A DNA stretch of 51,445 nucleotides. Source: JAHEJX01 sp041605955. GTDB taxonomy: Bacteria; Actinomycetota; Acidimicrobiia; Spongiisociales; UBA5794. Below are positions 1 through 8,638 of this stretch, piece after piece. The stretch lies in NCBI GenBank assembly GCA_041605955.1, contig JBFIXI010000024.1, forward strand, positions 1-51,445. The letters run 5' to 3'. Position numbers and translations under genes: made by a program. Within the stretch, counting starts at the first letter, position 1; each line of letters opens with the position of its first letter. The notes below the pieces were generated by a model. The model worked only from the letters and a program-made list of their open reading frames with translations. It was not told where the DNA came from and did not search any database.

Positions 1-2
1 GC

Positions 3-938
3 GGGCAGTTCTGGTCGGTGTATGTGCCCGCGTGGACCGACTCTCCGCTGGCGACCACCCTCGAGCAGATAGACCTCGTGGCGGCAATGTGCTCCCGTGA
101 TCCTCAACTCGAACTCGTCACGGCGGCGGCCGGCGTGCGGGTGGCGCGGGCCGCCGGCCGGGTGGGCGGATTGCTCGGGGCCGAGGGCGGCCACTGCATC
201 GAGGACTCCCTCGACGGTCTGCGCGCCCTGGCCGAACGGGGCGTGCGGTACCTGACGCTGACTCACGCCGACACCACCGGATGGGCCGATTCCGCCACCG
301 ACGCTGCCCGCCACGGCGGCCTCTCCGACTTTGGATGCGACGTCGTCAGGGAGATGAACCGGCTGGGAGTCCTGGTGGACGTGTCGCACGTGTCTGTCGA
401 CACGATGCGCGCCGCCATCACGGTTTCCACAGTGCCCGTGATCGCCTCCCACTCCAACGCCCAGGCGATCGCCGCCCATCCGCGCAACATTCCCGACGAC
501 GTCTTGCGGTCGATCGGGGAAACCGGTGGGGTCGTGATGGTCAACTTCTATCCGGCCTTCGTGGATGAAGAGGCGGCCACGGCATCGATCGAGATGTTCG
601 CCGAGGGCAGAGCCTTGATGGCCGAGCTGGGCGACGAGTTGGCCGTCGAGCAGGCTCTCACGGTCCGGCGCGCCCACCTCCCCCGTGGTTCCGTGGCGGG
701 GGTGGTAGACCATATCGAGCACATTGCCACCGTCGCCGGACCGCGTGCGGTCGGTCTCGGCTCCGACTTCGACGGCATGGACCTGACGATTCCCGGCCTC
801 GAAGACGTGTCGTGCTACCCGGCAATCACCGCAGAGCTGTTGCGCCGTGACTGGGATGAAGCGGCGATCCGCAATGTGCTCGGCAACAACATCCTGCGCG
901 TGTTGGAGCACGCCGAGAAGATCAGCGGCCTCTACTGA
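3..938 (+). CDS. Membrane dipeptidase (peptidase family M19), 5' partial
   Basis: A zinc dipeptidase of the renal-dipeptidase family, which hydrolyses dipeptides with broad specificity. The frame is open to the window edge and the first residues read GQFWSVYVP, the usual text just after the N-terminal HxD metal motif, so the true start and that motif lie outside the window. Visible family motifs are GAEGGH (bridging Glu), VDVSH and ASHS (metal His residues) and GSDFDG near the C terminus. Only the 5' end is missing, and the stop at 936-938 is normal. It converges on the aconitase gene 25 bp away. The substrate cannot be told from sequence. Confidence 0.9.
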   Translation, partial: GQFWSVYVPAWTDSPLATTLEQIDLVAAMCSRDPQLELVTAAAGVRVARAAGRVGGLLGAEGGHCIEDSLDGLRALAERGVRYLTLTHADTTGWADSATDAARHGGLSDFGCDVVREMNRLGVLVDVSHVSVDTMRAAITVSTVPVIASHSNAQAIAAHPRNIPDDVLRSIGETGGVVMVNFYPAFVDEEAATASIEMFAEGRALMAELGDELAVEQALTVRRAHLPRGSVAGVVDHIEHIATVAGPRAVGLGSDFDGMDLTIPGLEDVSCYPAITAELLRRDWDEAAIRNVLGNNILRVLEHAEKISGLY

Positions 939-962
939 GGCGGCCCCGAACCGCGCCGTTCG

Positions 963-3644
963 CTATCCCGCGGCGGCCATACGACGCAGCACGAGATGCA
1001 ATATGCCGCCGTGGCGCAGGTATTCCACTTCTATCGGCGTGTCCGCCCGGCAGGTGGCGATGAAGTCAATGGAGGTTCCGTCCGCCTTGGCCGCCTTCAC
1101 CGGAACATCCTGGCGCGGCTGGAGCGAATCGTCGACGGCGATCGAGAAGACTTCCGTGCCATCGAGGCCGAGCGAGTCGGCGGACTCACCTTCGGGAAAC
1201 GTCAGCGGCAGCACACCCATCATCACCAGATTCGAACGGTGGATGCGCTCGTAACTCTCGGCGATGACGGCCTTGATGCCCAGGAGAAACGAGCCCTTGG
1301 CAGCCCAGTCGCGCGAGCTGCCCATCCCGTAGTCCTTGCCGGCCAGCACAACCAGCGGAGTGGATGCCGCCTTGTAGTTGAGGGACGCCTCGTAGACGGA
1401 GCGCACCTCCCCGTCGGTGAAGTCGGTGGTGAAGCCTCCCTCGGTTCCCGGCGCGAGCTGGTTGCGGACCCGGATATTGGCGAAAGTCCCACGCGTCATC
1501 ACGCGGTCGTTGCCGCGCCGCGAGCCATAGCTGTTGAACATGCGCGGCTCGACACCACGCTCGATCAGATAGCGGCCCGCCGGCGAGTCCGCGGCGATGG
1601 CGCCCGCCGGCGAGATGTGGTCCGTCGTGATCGAGTCCCCCAGCTTGAGGAGCACCCGGGCTCCCCCGATCGGTCGGATCGGCCGCGGGTCGGGGCCCAA
1701 ATCGACGAAGAAGGGAGGCTCCTGAATGTAGGTGGAGGCCTCGTCCCACGAATAGAGGGATCCGGTCGCGGCATCGATGTTGCGCCACTGCTCGGAGCCG
1801 GCAAACACGTTGCTGTACTGGGTGTGGAACTGCTCGGTAGTGACGTTGGCCGCGACCAGCTCCGCGATCTCGTTTGGCATCGGCCAAATATCGCTCAGCA
1901 ACACTGGCTGCCCGTCCGCACCGGTGCCGATCGGGTCTTGCGTCAGATCGATGTCGACCGTGCCGGCGATGGCGTACGCCACGACGAGCGGGGGCGACGC
2001 CAGGTAGTTGGCGCGCACGTCTTGGGAGATGCGGCCTTCGAAATTGCGGTTCCCCGACAGCACCGACGCCACGACCAAGGCGTTCTCGTTGATTGCACGG
2101 CTGATCGGGTCGGGCAGCGGTCCCGAGTTGCCGATGCAGGTCGTGCAGCCGTAGCCGACCAGGAAGAATCCGAGCGCTTCTAGGTCATCCATCAGGCCCG
2201 ATCGCTCCAGGTAGTCGGTGACGACCTTGGATCCCGGGGCCAATGAAGTCTTGACCCATGGCTTGCGCTCCAATCCGAGGGCGCGAGCCTTGCGCGCTAT
2301 CAGGCCGGCTCCGATCATGACGTCCGGGTTCGACGTATTGGTGCAGCTGGTGATGGCGGCGATCACCACGTCGCCGTCGGCCAGATCGAAGGTGGCACCG
2401 TCAATCTCGGTCGGCACCGGACCCGAGGCGACTGCTCCCGGCGGTCGGAGCCCGCCCTCCAGGTCGACGGCCCATTGCCGCTTGACGTCACTGAGCGAGA
2501 TGCGGTCCTGGGGCCGCTTCGGCCCGGCGAGCGAAGGCTCCACAGTGCTCATGTCGAGCTCCAGGTTGGAGCTATAGACGATCTTGCGGCTGTCTTCTCG
2601 CCACAAGCCCTGCGTCTTGCAGTACTCCTCAACAGCGGCGATGTGGTCGGGATCACGGCCCGTCAAGCGCAGATACTCGAGGGTACGGTCATCGACCGGG
2701 AAGAACCCCACCGTAGCGCCGTACTCCGGACACATGTTCGCGATGGTTGCCCGGTTCGCCAAGGGCATCGTCTCCATGCCCGGACCGTAGAACTCGACGA
2801 ACTTCCCGACGACGCCGTGTTGGCGCAGCATCTCCGTGACTCGCAACACGAGATCTGTGGCGGTGGCGCCTCCGGTCAAGGCTCCCGTCAAGCGAAACCC
2901 CACGACCTCCGGTAACAGCATCGAGATCGGCTGGCCGACCATCGCCGCCTCTGCCTCGATGCCGCCCACGCCCCAGCCGACGACGCCCAAGCCGTTGATC
3001 ATCGTGGTGTGCGAGTCGGTTCCGACCAGCGTGTCGGGGTAGAGATGTTCCCCGTCGTCCCATACGACCTGGGCGAGATACTCCAGGTTCACCTGATGAA
3101 CGATGCCGGTAGCCGGCGGCACGACGCTGAAGTTGGCGAACGCCGACTGACCCCACTTCAGAAACTCGTACCGCTCCCGGTTGCGCTCAAACTCGCGGTC
3201 CGAGTTGATCTGCAGGGCATCGGGCCGATTGAAGACGTCGACCTGCACGGAGTGATCGATCACCAGATCGACCGGCACTTGCGGATTGACCTTCTGGGCG
3301 GCCTCGGCGTTGCCCGTCATCCTCACGATCGCCGAGCGCATCGCGGCCAGATCGACGATGGCGGGCACACCGGTGAAGTCCTGGAGAACCACTCGGGCCG
3401 GAGCGAACGCCACCTCGGTCTCCGCCACCTTGGTGGCGTCGTACTGGGCAAGAGCGCGAACGTCCTCGTCCGTGACGACATCGCCGTCGTGGTTGCGCAA
3501 CGCCGCTTCGAGCAGCACCTTGATGGTGTAGGGCAATGCATCGATGTCGCCCAGATGCTTGAGAGCATCCAGCCGGTATATCGTGCGGTCGCCGCGGCTC
3601 GTCGACTGAACTGACTTGGCCTCGAACCCATGGTGGGTCGCCAT
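963..3644 (-). CDS. acnA: Aconitate hydratase A
   Basis: Interconverts citrate and isocitrate in the TCA cycle. The protein has 893 residues, the usual AcnA length, with the N-terminal 4Fe-4S catalytic domains followed by the C-terminal swivel domain. The cluster cysteines are in ITSCTNTSNP (near residue 430) and GYGCTTCIGNSGP (near residue 500). Start ATG at 3644 (MATHHGF) follows no obviously better choice. It is a single-gene unit, divergent from the MBL hydrolase and convergent with the M19 gene. No IRE-like or other regulatory structure was recognised in the 177-bp upstream gap. Confidence 0.97.
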   Translation of the reverse strand: MATHHGFEAKSVQSTSRGDRTIYRLDALKHLGDIDALPYTIKVLLEAALRNHDGDVVTDEDVRALAQYDATKVAETEVAFAPARVVLQDFTGVPAIVDLAAMRSAIVRMTGNAEAAQKVNPQVPVDLVIDHSVQVDVFNRPDALQINSDREFERNRERYEFLKWGQSAFANFSVVPPATGIVHQVNLEYLAQVVWDDGEHLYPDTLVGTDSHTTMINGLGVVGWGVGGIEAEAAMVGQPISMLLPEVVGFRLTGALTGGATATDLVLRVTEMLRQHGVVGKFVEFYGPGMETMPLANRATIANMCPEYGATVGFFPVDDRTLEYLRLTGRDPDHIAAVEEYCKTQGLWREDSRKIVYSSNLELDMSTVEPSLAGPKRPQDRISLSDVKRQWAVDLEGGLRPPGAVASGPVPTEIDGATFDLADGDVVIAAITSCTNTSNPDVMIGAGLIARKARALGLERKPWVKTSLAPGSKVVTDYLERSGLMDDLEALGFFLVGYGCTTCIGNSGPLPDPISRAINENALVVASVLSGNRNFEGRISQDVRANYLASPPLVVAYAIAGTVDIDLTQDPIGTGADGQPVLLSDIWPMPNEIAELVAANVTTEQFHTQYSNVFAGSEQWRNIDAATGSLYSWDEASTYIQEPPFFVDLGPDPRPIRPIGGARVLLKLGDSITTDHISPAGAIAADSPAGRYLIERGVEPRMFNSYGSRRGNDRVMTRGTFANIRVRNQLAPGTEGGFTTDFTDGEVRSVYEASLNYKAASTPLVVLAGKDYGMGSSRDWAAKGSFLLGIKAVIAESYERIHRSNLVMMGVLPLTFPEGESADSLGLDGTEVFSIAVDDSLQPRQDVPVKAAKADGTSIDFIATCRADTPIEVEYLRHGGILHLVLRRMAAAG

Positions 3645-3821
3645 TCGGTCACCTCTCCAGATATCTCTGCCGTCAGACTACGCCCCGGCTCGGCTCGTCT
3701 TGTCACCGGTTGCGAGCACAGAAGGGTCCAAACGGCGGGCAAGGTGAAAAAAGCGCGCTTCTTTCGGCTCCGACACGGGTGCCGGCGACTCGCTAGTTTC
3801 ACGACATTACAGGGAAGGTCA

Positions 3822-4541
3822 ATGATCCAGGTTGCAGACAACATCTATCAACTGGGCTCGGTGTATCACAACTTCTATCTGCTCACAGACGGCGGCAAGG
3901 CGACCGTGATCGACGCCGGGTGCTCCAAAGAACTGGGCAAACTCGATGCGGGATTGGCCGCGCTGAACCTCGATCGGGCAGCCGTCGAGGCAATCATCAT
4001 GACCCACGCCCATGCCGATCACATCGGCTTCGCCAACGACGCTCAGGCGCAAGGCACTGAGGTCCGGGCTCACGAGAGGGAGGCGCCGATCGCCACCGGC
4101 GCCGAGGAAGGGCATGCGGTGAAGATACCCGAGCTGCCCTTGCTGAGGCCCGGAACTTGGCGCTTCCTGATCGGCTTGGTGCGAGTCGGAGTGATGAAAG
4201 CGCCCCGGCTCGCCTCGGTCGAGACCTTCGCCGACGACGAGGTCCTCGACCTGCCCGGCCGACCCCGAGTCGTCTACACGCCGGGACACACGGTCGGCCA
4301 CGCCGCGTTCTATCTCAGCGACTCGAAGATCCTGTTCTGCGGCGACGCGCTCGTCACGCGGGATCTCTTCTCCAAAGCCACCGGACCTCAGATGCTGCCC
4401 GACGTCTTCCACACCGACCCGGCCCAGGCTCGGGAGTCTCTCGACGTCTTGGCCGGATTGGACACTGAGCTCGTGCTCCCCGGCCATGGCAATCCTCACC
4501 GCGGCTCGATAGCCGAAGCCGTCGCGGCCGCACGGGCGTGA
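3822..4541 (+). CDS. MBL-fold metallo-hydrolase
   Basis: A metallo-beta-lactamase-fold hydrolase of 239 residues. The metal site THAHADHIG lies at residues 61-69, followed by TPGHTVGH, FCGDAL and a closing PGHGNP motif, so both zinc positions look complete. The open frame extends up to 3630, but ATG 3822 is preferred: AGGGAAGG lies just upstream (3811-3818), a TAGTTT -10-like box is at 3794-3799, and the protein then begins at the fold's first strand (MIQVADNIYQLG). The family covers glyoxalase II, lactonases and others; the substrate is unknown. Confidence 0.88.
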   Translation: MIQVADNIYQLGSVYHNFYLLTDGGKATVIDAGCSKELGKLDAGLAALNLDRAAVEAIIMTHAHADHIGFANDAQAQGTEVRAHEREAPIATGAEEGHAVKIPELPLLRPGTWRFLIGLVRVGVMKAPRLASVETFADDEVLDLPGRPRVVYTPGHTVGHAAFYLSDSKILFCGDALVTRDLFSKATGPQMLPDVFHTDPAQARESLDVLAGLDTELVLPGHGNPHRGSIAEAVAAARA

Positions 4542-4568
4542 GGCCCCCGCCCCACTCGGGCAGAATGG

Positions 4569-5180
4569 CTAGCTCCCCCAGTACCTCTGCTCTTTGAACG
4601 GATCGCCGTACATGTGGTAGCCGTTGCGCTCCCAGAAACCTGGCTCGTCCTGGTCGAGCACCGTGAATCCGAGCACCCATTTGACGGACTTCCAGAAGTA
4701 GAGATGGGGGACCACCAGACGGAGCGGGTAGCCGTGCTGCGGATCCAGGGGCCGGCCGTCATAGGTGTGGGCAAACAGGTTGTCCGGGCGGATGAAGTCC
4801 TCGATCGGGAGATTGGCGGTGAAGCCATGATACGCATAGACGAGTACGTGGGAAGCCGACGGCGCTATCTCGAGTTGGTCCCAGATGTGCCGCACCGCCA
4901 CCCCATCCCACTGCGTGTCGAGCTTGGTCCACTTGGTCACGCAGTGGATATCGGCCCGGAGACTGGTGGTGGGCATCGCCGCCACCTCATCCCATGTCCA
5001 CTCTTTCTCTTCTGCTACCAAGCCCTTGACACCGAAGCGCCAAGCTGCCAGATCCACGGTGGGCACCGTCCCGGCGTGGAGCACGGGAAAGCGCTCGGTG
5101 ACATACTGGCCGGGCGGCACCCGAGCAGGATCAACCCCCTGCGCCTCCAGCTCGGCCCGATTGCTCTTGAAGAACGACAT
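4569..5180 (-). CDS. Sulfite-oxidase-like molybdopterin oxidoreductase
   Basis: A 203-residue protein of the sulfite oxidase / MsrP (YedY) Mo-cofactor-binding fold. Cys80 in the motif HCVTKW is the expected molybdenum ligand. The following stretches (GFTANLP, YPLRLVVPHLYFWKSVKW, ERNGYH) match the short cytosolic 'sulfite oxidase-like oxidoreductase' group. There is no Tat signal, heme domain or dimerisation domain. I chose ATG 5180 (MSFFKSNRAE) over an in-frame GTG at 5264, because the longer form would overlap the start of the divergent thioredoxin gene. The natural substrate is unknown. Confidence 0.88.
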   Translation of the reverse strand: MSFFKSNRAELEAQGVDPARVPPGQYVTERFPVLHAGTVPTVDLAAWRFGVKGLVAEEKEWTWDEVAAMPTTSLRADIHCVTKWTKLDTQWDGVAVRHIWDQLEIAPSASHVLVYAYHGFTANLPIEDFIRPDNLFAHTYDGRPLDPQHGYPLRLVVPHLYFWKSVKWVLGFTVLDQDEPGFWERNGYHMYGDPFKEQRYWGS

Positions 5181-5237
5181 CGCTTGCGATACTACCGGCG
5201 CCCCGGCGCCCCCACTCGCCTGCTCCCGGGGAGCTAT

Positions 5238-5243
5238 TAGCGT
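5238..5243 (+). promoter_or_regulatory. Putative -10 box (TAGCGT) for the TlpA-like gene
   Basis: A TANNNT hexamer ends 8 nt before ATG 5252, with no Shine-Dalgarno sequence between. The geometry is that of a leaderless transcript. Confidence 0.4.
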
Positions 5244-5251
5244 TCCCTGCG

Positions 5252-5851
5252 ATGGAAGGGCCACCTGCTCCTGCCCCGACGCGCTCGCGCGCCCGGCTGC
5301 TCATCTGGGTGCTGGCAGCGCTGGCTTTCGCCTCTACGGCGGTGGCGGCCTTTGCTTGGACCCGAAACCAGCCCGAAGCACATTTCACCGAACGGGTCAC
5401 GCTGGAAGACCTCGCCGCGGCTGACTTGGGGGCCAACGACCCGGCGCCCGACTTCACAGTGCCGACGCTCGACGGCGGTTTCTTCTCACTCTCAGCTCAC
5501 TTGGACAAGGCCGGCACCCCGGTAGTGCTCAATTTGTGGGCCTCGTGGTGCCTGCCGTGTCGCCAGGAGATGCCCGCACTGGATGCCGCCGCCCGTCGCT
5601 ATCCACAAATCACGTTTCTCGGTGTCGCCGTCCAGGACGACATGGCGGCGGCGGAGCGCTTTGCCCGCGAGTTGGGCGTTAGCTACCCGATTGGGCTCGA
5701 CGAGCGAGACGAGGTGAACGCCTTGTACCCGACATTCGGTCTCCCAGTCACCTATCTCATATCAGCCGAGGGCACCATCCTCCAGCCTGTCTACGGTGAG
5801 CTGTCGCCGGGTCAGATAGATGGCCTGATCGCGACTTGGTTCGGCGGTTGA
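5252..5851 (+). CDS. TlpA/ResA-family membrane-anchored thioredoxin
   Basis: An extracytoplasmic disulfide reductase of 199 residues. An N-terminal anchor (about residues 16-36) is followed by a thioredoxin/AhpC-TSA-like domain with the active site WCLPC (Cys100, Cys103) and a cis-Pro loop GLPVTYLI. Family members reduce apocytochrome c or other secreted thiol proteins. There is no cytochrome maturation gene nearby, so the partner is unknown. It is divergent from the Mo protein by 71 bp, and the gap seems to hold a promoter placed for leaderless transcription. Confidence 0.9.
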   Translation: MEGPPAPAPTRSRARLLIWVLAALAFASTAVAAFAWTRNQPEAHFTERVTLEDLAAADLGANDPAPDFTVPTLDGGFFSLSAHLDKAGTPVVLNLWASWCLPCRQEMPALDAAARRYPQITFLGVAVQDDMAAAERFARELGVSYPIGLDERDEVNALYPTFGLPVTYLISAEGTILQPVYGELSPGQIDGLIATWFGG

Positions 5852-5895
5852 AGCTCGCCTCGCCCGACCTGGGGCGCCCCGGAGCGCACAGTAGG

Positions 5896-6465
5896 TCAGT
5901 CTGCCCCGCCGACCTCGAATTCGATCAGATCGGTGAGCGCCCCCGGCCCGGTCGGATTCTGCCGCGGGGAGATGAACTCGGCCTCATCGGGAGCCGGCGC
6001 CGGGGCTTCCTCGGCGCCGTCCGCAGTCGGCGATTCGAGAGCCGCAATCCGCTGGGCGGCTGCAGAAAGCTCCCGCTCCTTGTCGGCGATGGCCTGGTCA
6101 CGCTCTGCCAGCTCGCCTTCGAGGCGATCCACCAAAGCCGCCTTCGCCTGCAATGAGTCAACATCCACTTCCGCCCGGCTGGCGCTTTCTGCGTCCCGCA
6201 ACTCCTCCAGCTTCGTTTTCTGCATCTCGAGCGTGTCGATCTTGGCGAAGGCCGCGTTGAGCTTCGACTCGAGATCCTCTCCCCGGGCCTGCGCAGCCGC
6301 CAAGCGGCGTTCTACCTCGATGCGCGCCGGCCCGGCATCGACCGCCGGCTTCACCGTGACAGGGCGCGGCCGTCTGATGAGAAGACCCAGCAGCAGTCCG
6401 AGCAGGCCGGCTCCGACAATGAAGAGAATGATCTCACCGATGGCATATAGCGCTCCGCGCATCAC
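5896..6465 (-). CDS. Membrane-anchored coiled-coil protein
   Basis: An unrecognised 189-residue protein with one N-terminal transmembrane helix (about residues 9-31, GEIILFIVGAGLLGLLLGLL), an RRPRP stop-transfer patch, and a long charged helical region (about 45-145) rich in E, A, L, K and R with coiled-coil character. The tail is acidic and proline-rich. Its ATG overlaps the stop of the OmpA-like gene by 4 bp (6462-6465), so the two are translationally coupled. An accessory role for the OmpA-like partner is an inference from this coupling only. Confidence 0.8.
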   Translation of the reverse strand: MMRGALYAIGEIILFIVGAGLLGLLLGLLIRRPRPVTVKPAVDAGPARIEVERRLAAAQARGEDLESKLNAAFAKIDTLEMQKTKLEELRDAESASRAEVDVDSLQAKAALVDRLEGELAERDQAIADKERELSAAAQRIAALESPTADGAEEAPAPAPDEAEFISPRQNPTGPGALTDLIEFEVGGAD

Positions 6466-7850
6466 GCGCCTCCTTGTGGTGCGGGTCCCAGGAAGAACTC
6501 GATTCGACGATTGATGGCCCGTCCCTCCGCCGTGGAGTTGTCAGCGATCGGCCGGGTCTCCCCGTATCCGACGGCGATCAGACGGGCTGGATCGACGCCG
6601 GCCCCGATGAGGTAATCGATTGCCGCTTGGGCCCGGGCCTCACTGAGCCGCTGGTTGAAACCCTCGCTTCCGATGTCGTCGGTGTGGCCTTCCACGGTTC
6701 CAATCAGCGTCGGGTTGCGAGTCAGGATGCCCGCTGCGGTGTTGAGCAGCACGATCAGCTGGTCTGATAGCTCCGCACTTCCGAACTCGAAGGTTGCCCC
6801 ACCCTTGAGAGCACCGGTGATCGCATCGTCGTCGATCTCGAACTCCCATTGCGGCACCGGGGCGAACTGAACGAAGACCAGCGGAACCCGGAAGAGGGAG
6901 AAGGTCTCGGCGACGCCATCGCGTATCTCGAGGGTGCTGGCGACGTTGCCCTCTCCGTATACGGAGATCGCTGCCCCCACGATTCGTTCCGCAACTTCCT
7001 GACTCGGCACGACGCCGGTAACGGTCATCGTGCCGTCGCCTGGCGCCGCGGCGGCAAGGTACGGTGCCTCGAGGCCGGTGACGGTCACGCTCGAGCTGAC
7101 GGCGACGTCGGGGCCGAGTGCTTGAGTCAGTGCTCCCTCCAGCTGGGCTTTGCGAACATCCGTAGGGGCATTGCCCAGGATGGTTGCCTCCTCACCCACC
7201 ACGTGAACCCCCGACGTGCTGACCAGCGGCAACACGGAGATGACCCGCGCCGCATTGGGAACCCACGAAGCGGTCTCCAACGATGTATCCACTGCGACCT
7301 CCCCCTCCACGAAAGGCGCATAGATCAGCTCGGCGACCGCCGCAATTCGGGCCGCCGACTCGGGATCGGGCACCCCCCCGGCCAGTGTAAGCACCCCCTG
7401 CTGCAGAGTTGCAGAGATGTGCGCGACCGTGCGAGGGGCGGCCGTCGTAGTAGACGTTGTCGAAGTCGGCGCCGTGCCTGCGGTAGTAGTGGTAGCCGTA
7501 CCCGCCGTGGTCCCACTTTGGGGCTGAGTGGTATCGGTGATGATCACTACGTCCGGGAGGTCATTCCACTCGACTGTGCGCACGCCCTCGATCTCCCGCA
7601 CCAAGGCCTCCGCTCGACCCCGATCCTCCTCGGTTGACGCGCCGGCGAGGAACACGTCCCGTCCGTCGACATCGATCTCCTGGAGTGGGATCCCGGCGTC
7701 GGCGAGGGCCGCGACCACCCGGTCGCGAATGTCGTTCTCGGCGTTCTGCAGGCCCCAGATGACGGCCGACCCGAGCAATAGCACCCACAATCCGATGACG
7801 GCGCCGATGAGCACGCTCTTCACTCTGCGGCGGTCATTGGCCATCGGCAT
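6462..7850 (-). CDS. OmpA-family protein with BON-like repeats (OmpATb/ArfA-like)
   Basis: 462 residues: a short basic N terminus, a transmembrane helix (about 13-33), BON-like segments, a Thr-rich linker (about 108-140), further BON-like repeats, and a C-terminal OmpA-like domain (about 345-460) carrying GHTDDIGSEGFNQRLSEARA, the peptidoglycan-binding signature. The layout resembles mycobacterial OmpATb (ArfA). It is the first gene of a two-gene operon with the coiled-coil protein. In M. tuberculosis the arf operon is linked to growth at acidic pH; whether that applies here is unknown. MPMAND and MAND are alternative starts 6 nt apart. Confidence 0.88.
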   Translation of the reverse strand: MPMANDRRRVKSVLIGAVIGLWVLLLGSAVIWGLQNAENDIRDRVVAALADAGIPLQEIDVDGRDVFLAGASTEEDRGRAEALVREIEGVRTVEWNDLPDVVIITDTTQPQSGTTAGTATTTTAGTAPTSTTSTTTAAPRTVAHISATLQQGVLTLAGGVPDPESAARIAAVAELIYAPFVEGEVAVDTSLETASWVPNAARVISVLPLVSTSGVHVVGEEATILGNAPTDVRKAQLEGALTQALGPDVAVSSSVTVTGLEAPYLAAAAPGDGTMTVTGVVPSQEVAERIVGAAISVYGEGNVASTLEIRDGVAETFSLFRVPLVFVQFAPVPQWEFEIDDDAITGALKGGATFEFGSAELSDQLIVLLNTAAGILTRNPTLIGTVEGHTDDIGSEGFNQRLSEARAQAAIDYLIGAGVDPARLIAVGYGETRPIADNSTAEGRAINRRIEFFLGPAPQGGA

Positions 7851-8050
7851 ATGTTCCTGGTGGTGGGATCCCTTGCTTCATCTGTTAACGAACCATGTTG
7901 TGGCAACCTTGAGCGGCCCTGCGCTCACTCGCCACGCGTAGGGAACCGCCACGATATCACCGCCGCGGCCAGATCCTCGGTCACTAAAGGATTTTTTCCG
8001 CGCTCCTTCGAAATCCGCCAAGGCCAAGCTCTGCAATCCAAGGCTTTCGC

Positions 8051-8056
8051 TATCGT
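8051..8056 (+). promoter_or_regulatory. Putative -10 box (TATCGT) for the DUF5317 gene
   Basis: The hexamer ends 6 nt before ATG 8063 and there is no ribosome binding site, consistent with leaderless transcription. The rest of the divergent gap 7851-8062 contains an AT-richer patch near 7985 but no recognised element. Confidence 0.45.
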
Positions 8057-8062
8057 CGCCGC

Positions 8063-8617
8063 ATGACATGGCTCGTAGCCGTCTTGGTCGTTTCGGTGGT
8101 GGTATCTCTGCTCCGCGGCGGGAAACTCTCCAACCTGCCCGACATCTACGCTCGTGGCTGGTGGCTGCTCTTCATCGGGTTCGGGATGCAGGTCGTCGCC
8201 AACGAGGTGGACTCGGCGCGAGCCGCCGTGGTTCTGCTATTGGCGTCCTATGTGATCCTGCTGGTGATGGTGTGGCTCAACCGAGAGCAAGCCGGCATGT
8301 GGATCGCCGCCATTGGGCTGTTGATGAACCTCACGGTGATCTCGTTGAACAACGGAATGCCGGTGATGCCGGAGGCGGTGCGCCTCGCCGGCGGATCGAG
8401 TGACCTGTTGCTGGGGGCCAAGCACGTCGTGCTCGATCAGTCGAGCCGCCTGCCGTTCTTGGCCGACGTGATTCCTCTGCCCGGCAGCGTCATCTCGCTC
8501 GGCGACGTCTTCCTGGCGGTGGGCCTCGGAGCCTTCATCGAAGACCAGCTGAAGCAACCGCTGCGTTTGTTCCGCCACCGGGTTCCGGGCGTGCCGGGAT
8601 CTGCTGCGGAGCGGTAG
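8063..8617 (+). CDS. DUF5317 membrane protein
   Basis: A 184-residue integral membrane protein with about five hydrophobic segments. Segments such as LPDIYARGWWLLFIGFGMQ and LTVISLNNGMPVMPEAV match the DUF5317 family found in actinobacteria and firmicutes. The function of this family is not known to me. It stands alone between the OmpA-like operon and the convergent HD-domain gene. Confidence 0.82.
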   Translation: MTWLVAVLVVSVVVSLLRGGKLSNLPDIYARGWWLLFIGFGMQVVANEVDSARAAVVLLLASYVILLVMVWLNREQAGMWIAAIGLLMNLTVISLNNGMPVMPEAVRLAGGSSDLLLGAKHVVLDQSSRLPFLADVIPLPGSVISLGDVFLAVGLGAFIEDQLKQPLRLFRHRVPGVPGSAAER

Positions 8618-8638
8618 CGGGAGCCTGTCTTGCCCCGC

